In this document: positions 1 to 5,454 of the stretch, piece by piece
Layout: each line of letters begins with the position of its first letter
Position numbering within the stretch: position 1 is the stretch's first letter
Assembly (NCBI GenBank): GCA_023140035.1
Contig: JAGLML010000040.1
Coordinates: 1 to 8,628, forward strand
From: Thermoplasmatales archaeon
GTDB taxonomy: Archaea; Thermoplasmatota; E2; DHVEG-1
Length of the DNA: 8,628 nt
Direction of reading: 5' to 3'
Position numbers and translations under genes: made by a program
The notes under the pieces: model-generated
What the model was told of the DNA's origin: nothing
Seen by the model: only the letters and a program-made list of their open reading frames with translations
The model's database searches: none

Positions 1-51
1 GGATGGAAAGACGATAGGATGTACACATGGGAGAAAGAAATAAACGAATAA
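1..51 (+). CDS. C-terminal tail of an unknown protein (partial)
   Basis: Frame 1 is open from the window edge and ends with TAA at 49-51, giving a 16-residue tail GWKDDRMYTWEKEINE. The composition (charged, with Trp, Met and Tyr) is reasonable for a protein C-terminus and no other gene covers this stretch. It is too short to assign a family, and the open frame could be chance. Confidence 0.3.
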   Translation, partial: GWKDDRMYTWEKEINE

Positions 52-87
52 TACAGATAATTGGATTAATCGTATGAGGTTATAAGC

Positions 88-255
88 TTGGAGATGAAAA
101 AAAGTATGGTGGAAAAATGTGATGGGTGTGGTAAAGACTTATTGTTTTTAGAGGGAAGTCTCTATATCGCGTCTAATGGAAGTAAGTCCAAACGTGGAGT
201 CTACTGTGAAAAATGTTATAATAAAAAACTCAGGGAGGGGCGACCCGTTCTATAG
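88..255 (+). CDS. Small zinc-ribbon-like protein (CxxC...CxxC)
   Basis: A short open frame ends at TAG 253-255. Starts in one frame are TTG 88, ATG 94 and ATG 106. TTG 88 is favoured because GAGGT at 76-80 sits 7 bases upstream, whereas GGAG at 90-93 touches ATG 94 but could serve ATG 106 at 12 bases. From ATG 94 the product is 53 residues (55 from TTG). It has CDGC at residues 9-12 and CEKC at 38-41, a four-cysteine zinc-binding layout, followed by a Lys/Arg-rich tail. The pattern CxxC-(25)-CxxC-Y resembles the protein at 1555-1650 (CKKC, CEEC-Y). The fold is inferred only from cysteine spacing. The function is unknown; nucleic-acid or protein binding would be usual for such small zinc proteins. 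Confidence 0.6.
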   Translation: MEMKKSMVEKCDGCGKDLLFLEGSLYIASNGSKSKRGVYCEKCYNKKLREGRPVL

Positions 256-266
256 CTTATAAAAGG
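256..266 (+). promoter_or_regulatory. TATA-box-like element upstream of the PAC2 gene
   Basis: CTTATAAAAGG lies directly after the stop of the small zinc protein and matches the archaeal TATA consensus well. A start about 25 bases downstream, near 288, would give a leader of roughly 39 bases containing the AAGGAG site at 314-319. This is pattern matching only; a BRE is not clearly visible. Confidence 0.4.
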
Positions 267-326
267 AAGAGTTGGTGTGAAATCATAGGCTGAGGAAAGT
301 TGCGAGATAAGGCAAGGAGATAAAAA

Positions 327-1145
327 ATGTATGGAAATGAAATGAGAAAGAAATCTCATCCTGATGAAGAAGAGTTGATGCATTTGGATGATGTTGAGAT
401 CATTGATTTTGAAGAAATGGATCTGAGTGATGCAACTGTCATTGCAGGTTTTCCTTCGATAGGGATGGTTAGTACTATTGTTGCCAATTACTTGATTGAT
501 GCTTTTGGTTTAAAACAAATAGGGGCTTTAAGTTCCGCACAGTTTCCTGCTCTTTCTGTTGTGCATACCGGGGAGCCGTTGTCTCCTGTTCGTATATATG
601 CAGGGGAACTGGAATCTGGTGAAAAGATTGCTGTGTTTGTCTCTGAATTTAGACCAAAACCTAACTTGATAAATTCTTTATCAAATACGGTTATAAATTG
701 GGTGCGTGAAAAGGGATGTAATCTCTTGATTTCCCCTGAAGGTATGGTTGTAGAAGGAGAAGAAGATAAATCTTCTGAGGAAGAAAACATTGTTGAAGCA
801 TTTGCAGTAGGGTCAACAGAGAATGCCAGAGCCGTGCTAAGAGAAAGAAACATCCCTCAGTTTAAAAACGGGATAATCGCAGGTGTCTCAGGTGTTTTAC
901 TAAATATAGGGAAACAGGCGGGTTTTGATGTGATATCTATACTTGCTGAGGCACATCCTAACATTCCTGATGCAGGGGCTGCTGCATCAGCATTGAAGGT
1001 TATCGCTTCGATAATTGGTGTTGAAATAAATGTTGGACCATTGTATGATGAGGCGGGACGTATAGAAAAACAACTTCAGAAATTCCATAAACAAGCAAAA
1101 CCGATGGTATCCGATCGGGTTCCACAACCAAGTATGTATGGGTAG
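327..1145 (+). CDS. PAC2 family protein (proteasome assembly chaperone-like)
   Basis: A 272-residue protein, the usual size for archaeal PAC2-domain proteins. After an acidic N-terminal stretch (residues 1-35), it shows the family signature around residues 38-52, with AGFPSIGMVS. Next come the Gln/Phe-rich segment near 70-75, an Asp/Glu-rich insert (about 143-152), and a GIIAGVSGVLLN motif near 181-192 that fits the second conserved block. In eukaryotes PAC2 assists 20S proteasome alpha-ring assembly; archaeal relatives (PbaA/PbaB type) form barrel-like complexes, some linked to the proteasome. The start ATG 327 has AAGGAG at 314-319 with 7 bases of spacing; ATG 342 is an in-frame alternative. 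The C-terminus ends in SMYG. No other proteasome gene is in the window, so a proteasome role rests on family membership. A soluble cytoplasmic protein is expected, since no signal or membrane segment is seen. Confidence 0.85.
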   Translation: MYGNEMRKKSHPDEEELMHLDDVEIIDFEEMDLSDATVIAGFPSIGMVSTIVANYLIDAFGLKQIGALSSAQFPALSVVHTGEPLSPVRIYAGELESGEKIAVFVSEFRPKPNLINSLSNTVINWVREKGCNLLISPEGMVVEGEEDKSSEEENIVEAFAVGSTENARAVLRERNIPQFKNGIIAGVSGVLLNIGKQAGFDVISILAEAHPNIPDAGAAASALKVIASIIGVEINVGPLYDEAGRIEKQLQKFHKQAKPMVSDRVPQPSMYG

Positions 1146-1184
1146 GAATTAGTCTGCCCTACTTCATCCCATCCTAAGTTTTTT
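1140..1184 (+). terminator. Possible terminator after the PAC2 gene
   Basis: GGGTAG at 1140-1145 (overlapping the stop codon) can pair with CTGCCC at 1154-1159, including one G-U pair, around an 8-base loop. A run of six T follows at 1179-1184. The 19-base gap between stem and T-run makes this weaker than a classical intrinsic terminator; the T-run alone may act, as is common in archaea. Confidence 0.3.
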
Positions 1185-1246
1185 AGCATGAAACTGTTAA
1201 AAACAATTAAGTTATTTCAAATAATGAAAAAAAAGGAGAAATAGAT

Positions 1247-1480
1247 ATGGCGATAGGTTTTGTTCTAATAACCATTGCACCTGCACGTGAACATGATGTA
1301 TCTACCAAACTTTCTAAGGTGCCAGAGATTATTGAACTCCATCCATTGTTTGGAGAATATGATATACTGGCAAAAATCGAAGGCGATGATTTTGATAGTC
1401 TAGGAGAAATTGTGGTAAACAAAATCAGATCAATTGAAGGGATACTTGATACAAAAACATTAACAGGCACAAAGTTTTAG
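1247..1480 (+). CDS. Stand-alone Lrp/AsnC effector-binding (RAM) domain protein
   Basis: 77 residues that match the C-terminal ligand-binding domain of Lrp/AsnC regulators (AsnC_trans_reg, RAM fold) with no DNA-binding helix-turn-helix. The typical blocks are present: an N-terminal beta strand (GFVLITIAPAREHDV), the central GEYDILAKIEG turn and strand at residues 36-46, helix DSLGEIVVNKIRSIEG at 50-65, and a final TLTGTKF strand. Such single-domain RAM proteins are known in archaea, where they form dimers or higher rings that bind amino acids or modulate full-length Lrp proteins. ATG 1247 has GGAG at 1235-1238, 8 bases upstream. No enzyme gene next to it points to a ligand. Confidence 0.85.
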   Translation: MAIGFVLITIAPAREHDVSTKLSKVPEIIELHPLFGEYDILAKIEGDDFDSLGEIVVNKIRSIEGILDTKTLTGTKF

Positions 1481-1554
1481 TGTAGAGAAAAAAGAATAAA
1501 TGAATAAACATCTTTAGCTAATTGGAATATAATGTAGGCTTGAGAGAGGAGAAC

Positions 1555-1650
1555 ATGGCTAAATGTAAGAAATGCGATACAAAACTAAATTTTCGAAATA
1601 ATTTTGGAGGTATCTGTGAGGAGTGTTATGATAAAATACGTGGGGAATAA
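1555..1650 (+). CDS. Zinc microprotein, 31 residues (CxxC...CxxC)
   Basis: An ATG-to-TAA frame encodes 31 residues with CKKC at 4-7 and CEEC at 21-24, then YDKIRGE. Nearly the whole protein is one four-cysteine knuckle, and the short GG turn between the pairs fits a zinc ribbon. GAGAGGAG at 1544-1551 is a strong Shine-Dalgarno site, though only 3 bases before ATG. A TATA-like AATATAAT at 1526-1533 lies upstream. It resembles the 88-255 protein in its second knuckle (CEKCYNKK against CEECYDKI). The family is not recognised and the function is unknown; the cysteine spacing together with a ribosome site argues that it is translated. Confidence 0.6.
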   Translation: MAKCKKCDTKLNFRNNFGGICEECYDKIRGE

Positions 1651-1664
1651 AGGGTTTGAATAAT

Positions 1665-1670
1665 GGTGAT
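1665..1670 (+). promoter_or_regulatory. Ribosome binding site GGTGAT before a GTG start
   Basis: GGTGAT is complementary to the usual archaeal 16S 3' end and lies 4 bases before GTG 1675. It is the main reason for proposing that the 35-residue frame at 1675 is translated. Confidence 0.35.
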
Positions 1671-1674
1671 GTAG

Positions 1675-1782
1675 GTGTGTAATCATCTTTATACTCGTTC
1701 GTTTATTACTTTTGATGGTAAGATTGTGCAGTTCTGTGTAGATTGTGGCTATATCTTCCCTTCTTTGCGTATCTTTACCTAA
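1675..1782 (+). CDS. Possible 35-residue Cys-rich microprotein with GTG start
   Basis: The frame opens at GTG 1675, right after an in-frame TAG, and ends at TAA 1780-1782. The product has CNH at residues 2-4 and CVDCG at 21-25, a plausible (but less regular) C/H-x-C/H plus CxxC zinc knuckle, and a Phe-Ile-Thr strand between them. It sits between two other small CxxC genes with no overlap (24 bases after one, 60 before the next). The frame is short and uses GTG, so chance cannot be excluded; the GGTGAT site and the CxxCG motif are the evidence in favour. Confidence 0.35.
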   Translation: MCNHLYTRSFITFDGKIVQFCVDCGYIFPSLRIFT

Positions 1783-1842
1783 CTACTTATCGTTGAGTTG
1801 TATCTCTTGATTTTGAATTTGAGCATAATACGGGAGATAGAA

Positions 1843-1995
1843 ATGCAGATCAGATGTGATGAATGTAATAAAACGTTTAATAAATCTAAAGGAGACATGG
1901 AGCGATCTAAGCATCATTTTTGCTGCAGAGATTGTTATCATCGATATCGAAGAAGGAATATTGGAGTACATGGTAAAAAGGCAAGAATAGTATGA
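1843..1995 (+). CDS. Small basic zinc-finger protein, 50 residues
   Basis: The frame is open from 1798, but ATG 1843 is the better start: GGGAG at 1832-1836 is 6 bases upstream, and the conserved-looking part begins here. The protein has CDEC at residues 5-8 and FCCRDC at 26-31, then YHRYRRR and a Lys/Arg-rich tail ending GKKARIV. This C-x2-C...C-x3-C layout with basic flanks recalls small zinc fingers seen alone or fused to HNH nucleases, and nucleic-acid binding is likely but not shown. UbiA begins about 60 bases downstream on the same strand and could be co-transcribed. The exact family is not recognised. Confidence 0.6.
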   Translation: MQIRCDECNKTFNKSKGDMERSKHHFCCRDCYHRYRRRNIGVHGKKARIV

Positions 1996-2043
1996 AAATC
2001 GCTGAAAAATGCAATAACTATTAGCGGTATATCAGATTTCGTC

Positions 2044-2049
2044 AGGTGA
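2044..2049 (+). promoter_or_regulatory. Ribosome binding site AGGTGA deciding the UbiA start
   Basis: AGGTGA ends 8 bases before ATG 2058. The alternative GTG 2046 lies inside this site, so ATG 2058 is the likely start. Confidence 0.55.
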
Positions 2050-2057
2050 AATATATA

Positions 2058-3020
2058 ATGAATGGCAATACCCAAACAAACAAGTTAAAAAGCGTTCTTT
2101 GCGACCTTTCAAGAATAGGGGAATGGTGGTTGCTGTCACTTGGTCTTATCTTCTTCGCGTTTATACCTCATATACACAGGATCAATAATAGAATAACTAT
2201 GGGGGATCTGACAGATTTGTTCACCTCAGCCCCATTGTATCTAGCTCTGGTTGTAGTTTTTGCTGCGCAGATATTCGGTTTTGCTAGTAACGATTACTTT
2301 GACAGGCACATAGATGCTTTAGATGAGAAGAAACGTCTCAGAAACCCTCTGTGTTCTGGAAGGGCTACTGGAAAGGATGTCTGGGCGTTGCTTATTGCAA
2401 CTTCAATAATCTCACTGATTGTGTCCTTAGTTTTTAGCTTCTTTGCTTTCCTGTTCACGGCTTTTGCTCTATTTGTATTCTATTTTTATACTGCAGAGCC
2501 TCTTAGGTTCAAGGGCAAGGTAGGATTAGATGTCCTCAGTCATGGGATATTCATAAACACATTCCCGTATTTCTTCTGCTTGGTAGTCTTGTGGGATTTT
2601 TCAAGCGGAGCTGTATTCTTGTTGGCTGTATTGATGATGCGGAGCGCCATAGCTCAGCTGCTTCAGGAGATTCGCGATTATGAGGTAGATAAGAAAGTCG
2701 AGAGAAATACCGTAGTCGCACTTGGACAGAAGAGAACAGTCTGGATCGTTTTTGGTATATACTTGGCAATATTTTTTAGCACATTGATTCTTTTGGTGAC
2801 TTATCAGTTATTCAATGTGGGTATTTCTTCGTTTTATTTAGTGATACCCTTTCTGTGCGCAACATACATCCCTGCGTTTTACAAACTTCTGAATGCAGTG
2901 GATCATGGAGAGCTCATAGAGGGACTGTGGGTAGGTCAAGGGAGAACCAACCGTTGGATGGGCATTCGTTATGCAGGCTCTTTCAGTCTTTATTTTTGTA
3001 TTGTCCTTTTCCTCTTTTGA
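2058..3020 (+). CDS. UbiA family polyprenyltransferase (membrane)
   Basis: 320 residues from ATG 2058. It transfers a polyprenyl group from its diphosphate to an acceptor inside the membrane. Both Asp-rich motifs of the family are visible: NDYFDRHID at residues 78-86, continuing ALDEKKRLRNPL, and QEIRDYEVDKK at 203-213 with the trailing RNTVVALG. Between them lies YTAEPLRFKGKVGLD (about 144-158), matching the family's Y-x-x-x-P-x-x-x-K block. Some 8-9 hydrophobic segments span the protein, as expected. Archaeal members make di-geranylgeranylglyceryl phosphate for ether lipids, or prenylate quinones, carotenoids or tetrapyrroles; the acceptor cannot be told here. At 320 residues with a long first loop (about 41-56), it is larger than usual for the ether-lipid enzyme. 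It converges with the SEC59-like kinase region, another isoprenoid-type gene. Confidence 0.85.
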   Translation: MNGNTQTNKLKSVLCDLSRIGEWWLLSLGLIFFAFIPHIHRINNRITMGDLTDLFTSAPLYLALVVVFAAQIFGFASNDYFDRHIDALDEKKRLRNPLCSGRATGKDVWALLIATSIISLIVSLVFSFFAFLFTAFALFVFYFYTAEPLRFKGKVGLDVLSHGIFINTFPYFFCLVVLWDFSSGAVFLLAVLMMRSAIAQLLQEIRDYEVDKKVERNTVVALGQKRTVWIVFGIYLAIFFSTLILLVTYQLFNVGISSFYLVIPFLCATYIPAFYKLLNAVDHGELIEGLWVGQGRTNRWMGIRYAGSFSLYFCIVLFLF

Positions 3021-3303
3021 TATAAAGGCATAAAACTTAGCTTCAGACGGGATGTACATAGCGTAAGTCGTATTACGTTTGATGTGTTGTAAGGTATTAT
3101 TGTAAAAACCTCGATATACCTTTGATACTTTTGGCTAATAAATCGAACTTCCGGATTTATACAAAATTTACAAGGTAGAAAAAAAATATTTTGGGGTATA
3201 GCCCAAGATATCTTTGGTATTTTCACATTTAAAATTAACAAACATATTTTATTTAATTATTGCATTTCATAGTTTTTATAGTTTAAAAGTTCGCCAAATA
3301 ATA
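3021..3303. other. AT-rich convergent intergenic region, no gene seen
   Basis: 283 bases separate two converging transcription units. I find no open frame with a ribosome site, no tRNA and no long repeat. It holds a T-rich stretch on the minus strand (A8 at 3180-3187 on plus) that could end the minus-strand operon, a weak hairpin CGTAA/TTACG (3062-3066 with 3073-3077), and a near-perfect palindrome at 3203-3217. Minus-strand frames crossing into ubiA lack starts with ribosome sites. Confidence 0.6.
3203..3217. repeat. Near-perfect palindrome CCAAGATATCTTTGG
   Basis: The 15-base sequence reads almost identically on both strands, with only one unpaired T breaking the symmetry around GATATC. 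It stands between convergent genes. It may be a small hairpin in a 3' untranslated region or a protein-binding site; nothing else in the window repeats it. Confidence 0.3.
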
Positions 3304-3564
3304 CTATTTTTCCCTGAGGGATATGAGAGACTTTAGAAATGGTACATCAAATACAATATTTCCAACTAGAATTATAATCGCCAAAAAAAGTTCACCATCA
3401 TATGTTGAAATACCCAGAGAAAAACCTCTGTAAAACCAATCTCTTATCAAAAAAATAGATACAACAATTGGCAAGATTATAAGTAAAGGGGTAAACCATA
3501 ATTCGAGTCTCATTAATCTTGTGTTGTTACGTCCTTTACCGGGTTCTGATTTTTTGTTTGACAT
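3304..3564 (-). CDS. Small two-TM membrane protein, unknown function
   Basis: 86 residues: a basic, polar N-terminus (residues 1-21), a first hydrophobic helix at about 22-40, the linker RDWFYRGFSLGISTYDGE, and a second helix at about 58-78. The N-terminal positive charge suggests that both ends face the cytoplasm. It follows the SEC59-like kinase by 12 bases and is surely in its transcript. The start ATG has only GTGAT, 3 bases upstream, as a possible ribosome site, so translation may be coupled to the gene before it. I do not recognise a family. Its place suggests an accessory role for the lipid kinase, but this is inference. Confidence 0.65.
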   Translation of the reverse strand: MSNKKSEPGKGRNNTRLMRLELWFTPLLIILPIVVSIFLIRDWFYRGFSLGISTYDGELFLAIIILVGNIVFDVPFLKSLISLREK

Positions 3565-3576
3565 TTTATCACAGTG

Positions 3577-4254
3577 TTAGATAGGCAGAATTATCTCCGC
3601 TGGCAAAATATCAAGCCCAGTTACTTTCAATCCTTGCCATAGTATTAAAATTAAGATTGCTGGTAGTATTTGAATCATAAAATCATCATCGATTAGCCAG
3701 AATTTCTTAGCTTCGCCAATTAGCGCTCCAGTTCCACCAATTATTGAAACTAAAAGTACTATCCATATATCAGCTTTAAACCATGTTACTAAGAAGAAAA
3801 ACACGCAGATAAAAAAACCAATTACATATGCTTCTTTTATTCCTGAATGATGCCGCATCTCCCCTATTATAGGATCAGAGAAACAAGCACAAAGAATGCA
3901 AGGTATTGCTATTTGTTGTGGGAAGAAAAGAAGTAAGATAAGTGCTGCCACACCAAAATATAGGTATCCTGCAGGTCTTTTTTCTTCATAAGTTCTAAGC
4001 CCAAAAAAATGACTACGATCTATTCTTCCTTTTAATCTAAAATATTCTAAGATTAAGGCAAAAACTACGATTACAATTGGAATGTAAAATTTTATTGTAT
4101 TGATCCATTGCTCATTTGGCAGTAAATAGTAAATTAAAAAAGAAGCTGCAAACGTGTGAAAAACCCGTCTAAATAAGTGAGCATCAAATTGCCGATTTAC
4201 TGCTTTTTGTTTACCTATTTTAGGTTTTTCCATATTCTGTATTTCAGATGACAT
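3577..4254 (-). CDS. SEC59/DGK1/VTE5-type CTP-dependent lipid kinase (dolichol/phytol kinase-like)
   Basis: 225 residues with about six to seven membrane segments. The blocks of the dolichol/phytol/diacylglycerol kinase family are visible in order: RRVFHTFAAS at 29-38 (the family's R-K-x-x-H site), EYFR at 70-73, EKRPAGYLYF at 91-100, SDPIIGEMRHH at 126-136 (the family's S/A-D-x-x-A-x-x-x-G region), and GALIGEAKKFWLIDDDF at 176-192 (usually E-x-x-x-DN). Members phosphorylate a lipid alcohol using CTP. In archaea the substrate is commonly thought to be dolichol for glycan carriers or geranylgeraniol salvage; the substrate is undecided here. No ribosome site precedes the ATG, but ATTATATTA lies 24-32 bases upstream, which points to a leaderless transcript. 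The two-TM protein follows in the same operon. Confidence 0.75.
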   Translation of the reverse strand: MSSEIQNMEKPKIGKQKAVNRQFDAHLFRRVFHTFAASFLIYYLLPNEQWINTIKFYIPIVIVVFALILEYFRLKGRIDRSHFFGLRTYEEKRPAGYLYFGVAALILLLFFPQQIAIPCILCACFSDPIIGEMRHHSGIKEAYVIGFFICVFFFLVTWFKADIWIVLLVSIIGGTGALIGEAKKFWLIDDDFMIQILPAILILILWQGLKVTGLDILPAEIILPI

Positions 4255-4277
4255 ACTTGTTTTTAAAAGTATTTAGC

Positions 4278-4290
4278 TAATATAATTTTA
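4278..4290. promoter_or_regulatory. TATA-like element in the divergent gap of the lipid kinase and wHTH genes
   Basis: On the minus strand TAAAATTATATTA places a TATA box 24-32 bases before the kinase ATG, consistent with leaderless transcription. On the plus strand the same AT-rich stretch (TAATATAATTTTA) would start transcription near 4308, about 28 bases before GTG 4337, which has no ribosome site. Transcription in both directions from one element is inference. Confidence 0.45.
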
Positions 4291-4336
4291 GATTTTTATC
4301 AAAAGCTCTTTTTAGTTCTTCTTCGATGCTTTTCAT

Positions 4337-4745
4337 GTGAGCCAAGATTTAACCGACGAGATAATAAAGTTAAACAAGCGTATTAGTGAACTTGAAAAGA
4401 TGCTTTCTATATTGATTCAACCTTTCCAGAAAATACAAGATACAACGTCAAATTATTTGAAGATAATCCAGCTTTTACTTGAACACGGTGGTTTAACCCC
4501 AGATCTTATTCTTCCCGAAGTGAAAGATTCAATTTCAAAAGAAATTGTTCGGGTGCTTCTTGATAGAAATGAGCAGAATATCTCTCAGATTACAGAACTT
4601 GTAAGGAGTAAACGCGGTACTGCTTCACGAAGAATAGTCCGTGAGAAAATTAATGAGTTAACTGGAAAAAAGATCACTATATGTATATGGTTTATCGGAA
4701 GAAGTGATCAAGAAGTGGTCACAACTGCTCGGTATTAATATATAA
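4337..4745 (+). CDS. Coiled-coil/winged-helix regulator with apparent +1 frameshift
   Basis: The genomic frame from GTG 4337 gives 133 residues ending at 4738. Residues 1-40 are a heptad-like coiled coil (IIKLNKRISELEKML), 40-70 is a helical linker, and 71-112 looks like a winged helix with recognition helix TASRRIVREKINEL at about 95-108. After LTGKK the genomic frame turns into a cysteine/tryptophan-rich string unlike the rest. Skipping one base in the A6 run at 4666-4671 restores TGKRSLYVYGLSEEVIKKW, then SQLLGINI and TAA at 4743-4745 (135 residues). That ending fits archaeal winged-helix proteins much better (wing strand, then an amphipathic helix). The only in-frame start is GTG 4337, since TAG 4313-4315 closes the frame upstream. 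It is probably the DNA-binding regulator of the two small genes downstream. The family name is not recognised. Confidence 0.65.
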
Positions 4746-4796
4746 ACTGGCCACTCTACCATAGTTTAAAATTTAAAAATTGGAGGTATATGAAAA

Positions 4797-5091
4797 ATGA
4801 ATAAGCATGAAGGAATACCCGACCCGGAAAAAATAAAGGAAATATTGAACGTCGTGTCGGACAAAATACCCGGGCTTCTCAAGGAACTCAGCGATGTGCT
4901 CTATAGTCCAAGCCAAGCTAAACAGTTTGGTGTTGCGGTGGGCGACATCTTACAAAGAACTAAAAGATGCAGGCATGACTGATGAGCAAGCATATGACCT
5001 CACTCGTCAGTACATGTCTACATTAAACCTTGGGCAAATGGTAAAAGGGTTTGGACACCACAAAGATAAAGATCACGGAAACGATGAATAG
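4797..5091 (+). CDS. Small helical protein, frame broken by one extra T
   Basis: Two overlapping frames, 4797-4982 and a second reaching TAG 5089-5091, together make one protein. The first runs well from ATG 4797 (GGAGGT at 4782-4787) through QAKQFGVAVGDI at residues 40-51, then turns into a basic string (LQRTKRCRHD). Dropping one T from TT at 4950-4951 joins VAVGDI to YKELKDAGMTDEQAYDLT, giving 97 residues ending in a His/Lys/Asp-rich tail HHKDKDHGNDE. The joined core resembles the next gene (TFQRELINQGLDE, then AAQLTEIY), which confirms the second frame. No membrane segment or signal is seen. The domain, with a Y/F-(K/R)-E-L...G...A..LT..Y pattern, recurs in my memory of archaeal hypotheticals but has no function I can name. 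A stop before the shift would leave a 61-residue product. Confidence 0.65.
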
Positions 5092-5103
5092 AGGTAAAAA
5101 ATC

Positions 5104-5358
5104 ATGACAGAGGAAGTTGAGGATCAAGAGAAGGTAAACGGTTTTCGTATCTTTGGTATGTTTTTACCCTCCCTCCCCTCACTTATGTTAAAATTTGGCG
5201 GCGTATTTCTGCGGTTTAAAAGAGAAGCAAAAAAAGGGGGACGAACATTCCAAAGAGAGCTCATCAATCAAGGGCTTGACGAGATAACTGCAGCACAACT
5301 TACTGAGATATATCTAGAATCAAGTAATATTGCAAATTACATAAGTTTATTTCGTTAA
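5104..5358 (+). CDS. Small helical protein, paralogue of the preceding gene
   Basis: 84 residues. The Shine-Dalgarno GAGGT at 5091-5095 overlaps the stop of the preceding gene and lies 8 bases before ATG, so the two are translationally close. The N-terminus is acidic (residues 1-10), then comes a Phe/Leu-rich stretch FGMFLPSLPSLMLKFGGVFL at about 17-36 that may be a membrane-associated or amphipathic helix. The basic RFKREAKKGGRTFQREL follows, with GLDEITAAQLTEIY at 57-70. The last part aligns with YKELKDAGMTDEQAYDLTRQY of the neighbour, so the two genes probably arose by duplication. The family and function are unknown. No frameshift is apparent here. The gene closes the three-gene unit ahead of a terminator. 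Confidence 0.7.
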   Translation: MTEEVEDQEKVNGFRIFGMFLPSLPSLMLKFGGVFLRFKREAKKGGRTFQRELINQGLDEITAAQLTEIYLESSNIANYISLFR

Positions 5359-5362
5359 GATC

Positions 5363-5387
5363 GGGGTTTTTACCCCCCTCTCTTTTT
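5363..5387 (+). terminator. Hairpin-plus-T terminator of the three-gene unit
   Basis: GGGGT at 5363-5367 pairs perfectly with ACCCC at 5372-5376 around a TTTT loop, and five T follow at 5383-5387 after CCTCTC. It begins 5 bases after the stop of the last gene of the plus-strand unit. Confidence 0.5.
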
Positions 5388-5388
5388 G

Positions 5389-5430
5389 ATAACATAATCT
5401 GTTATTTAAATAAAAAAGACATAAAAAATG
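5389..5430 (-). terminator. Termination region of rpiA (T-runs and hairpin)
   Basis: Downstream of the rpiA stop, the minus strand has two T6 runs, complementary to AAAAAA at 5413-5418 and at 5424-5429. A perfect hairpin ATAACA/TGTTAT (5389-5394 with 5400-5405, loop of 5) lies further on. Archaea commonly end at such T-runs; the hairpin could act on either strand. Confidence 0.4.
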
Positions 5431-5454
5431 AATTTTGTGCTGGTAAGTATATGA

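Noticed and set aside
488..853. 121-codon minus-strand frame inside the PAC2 gene
   Set aside because: It lies wholly within a recognised gene on the other strand, has Ser/Thr/Pro-rich composition typical of an antisense shadow, and lacks a ribosome site that I can see.
1783..1842. Longer N-terminus for the zinc finger at 1843 (start at 1798)
   Set aside because: The added residues are hydrophobic and unlike the rest, and the strong GGGAG site at 1832-1836 points to ATG 1843.
2990..3241. 83-codon minus-strand frame in the convergent gap, containing CKFC
   Set aside because: It starts at TTG without a ribosome site, runs into the 3' end of ubiA and resembles no family.
4894..4950. Independent start of the second overlapping frame at ATG 4894
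   Set aside because: No ribosome site is seen, and the residues before YKELKDAG look like out-of-frame translation; the paralogue supports one fused protein instead.
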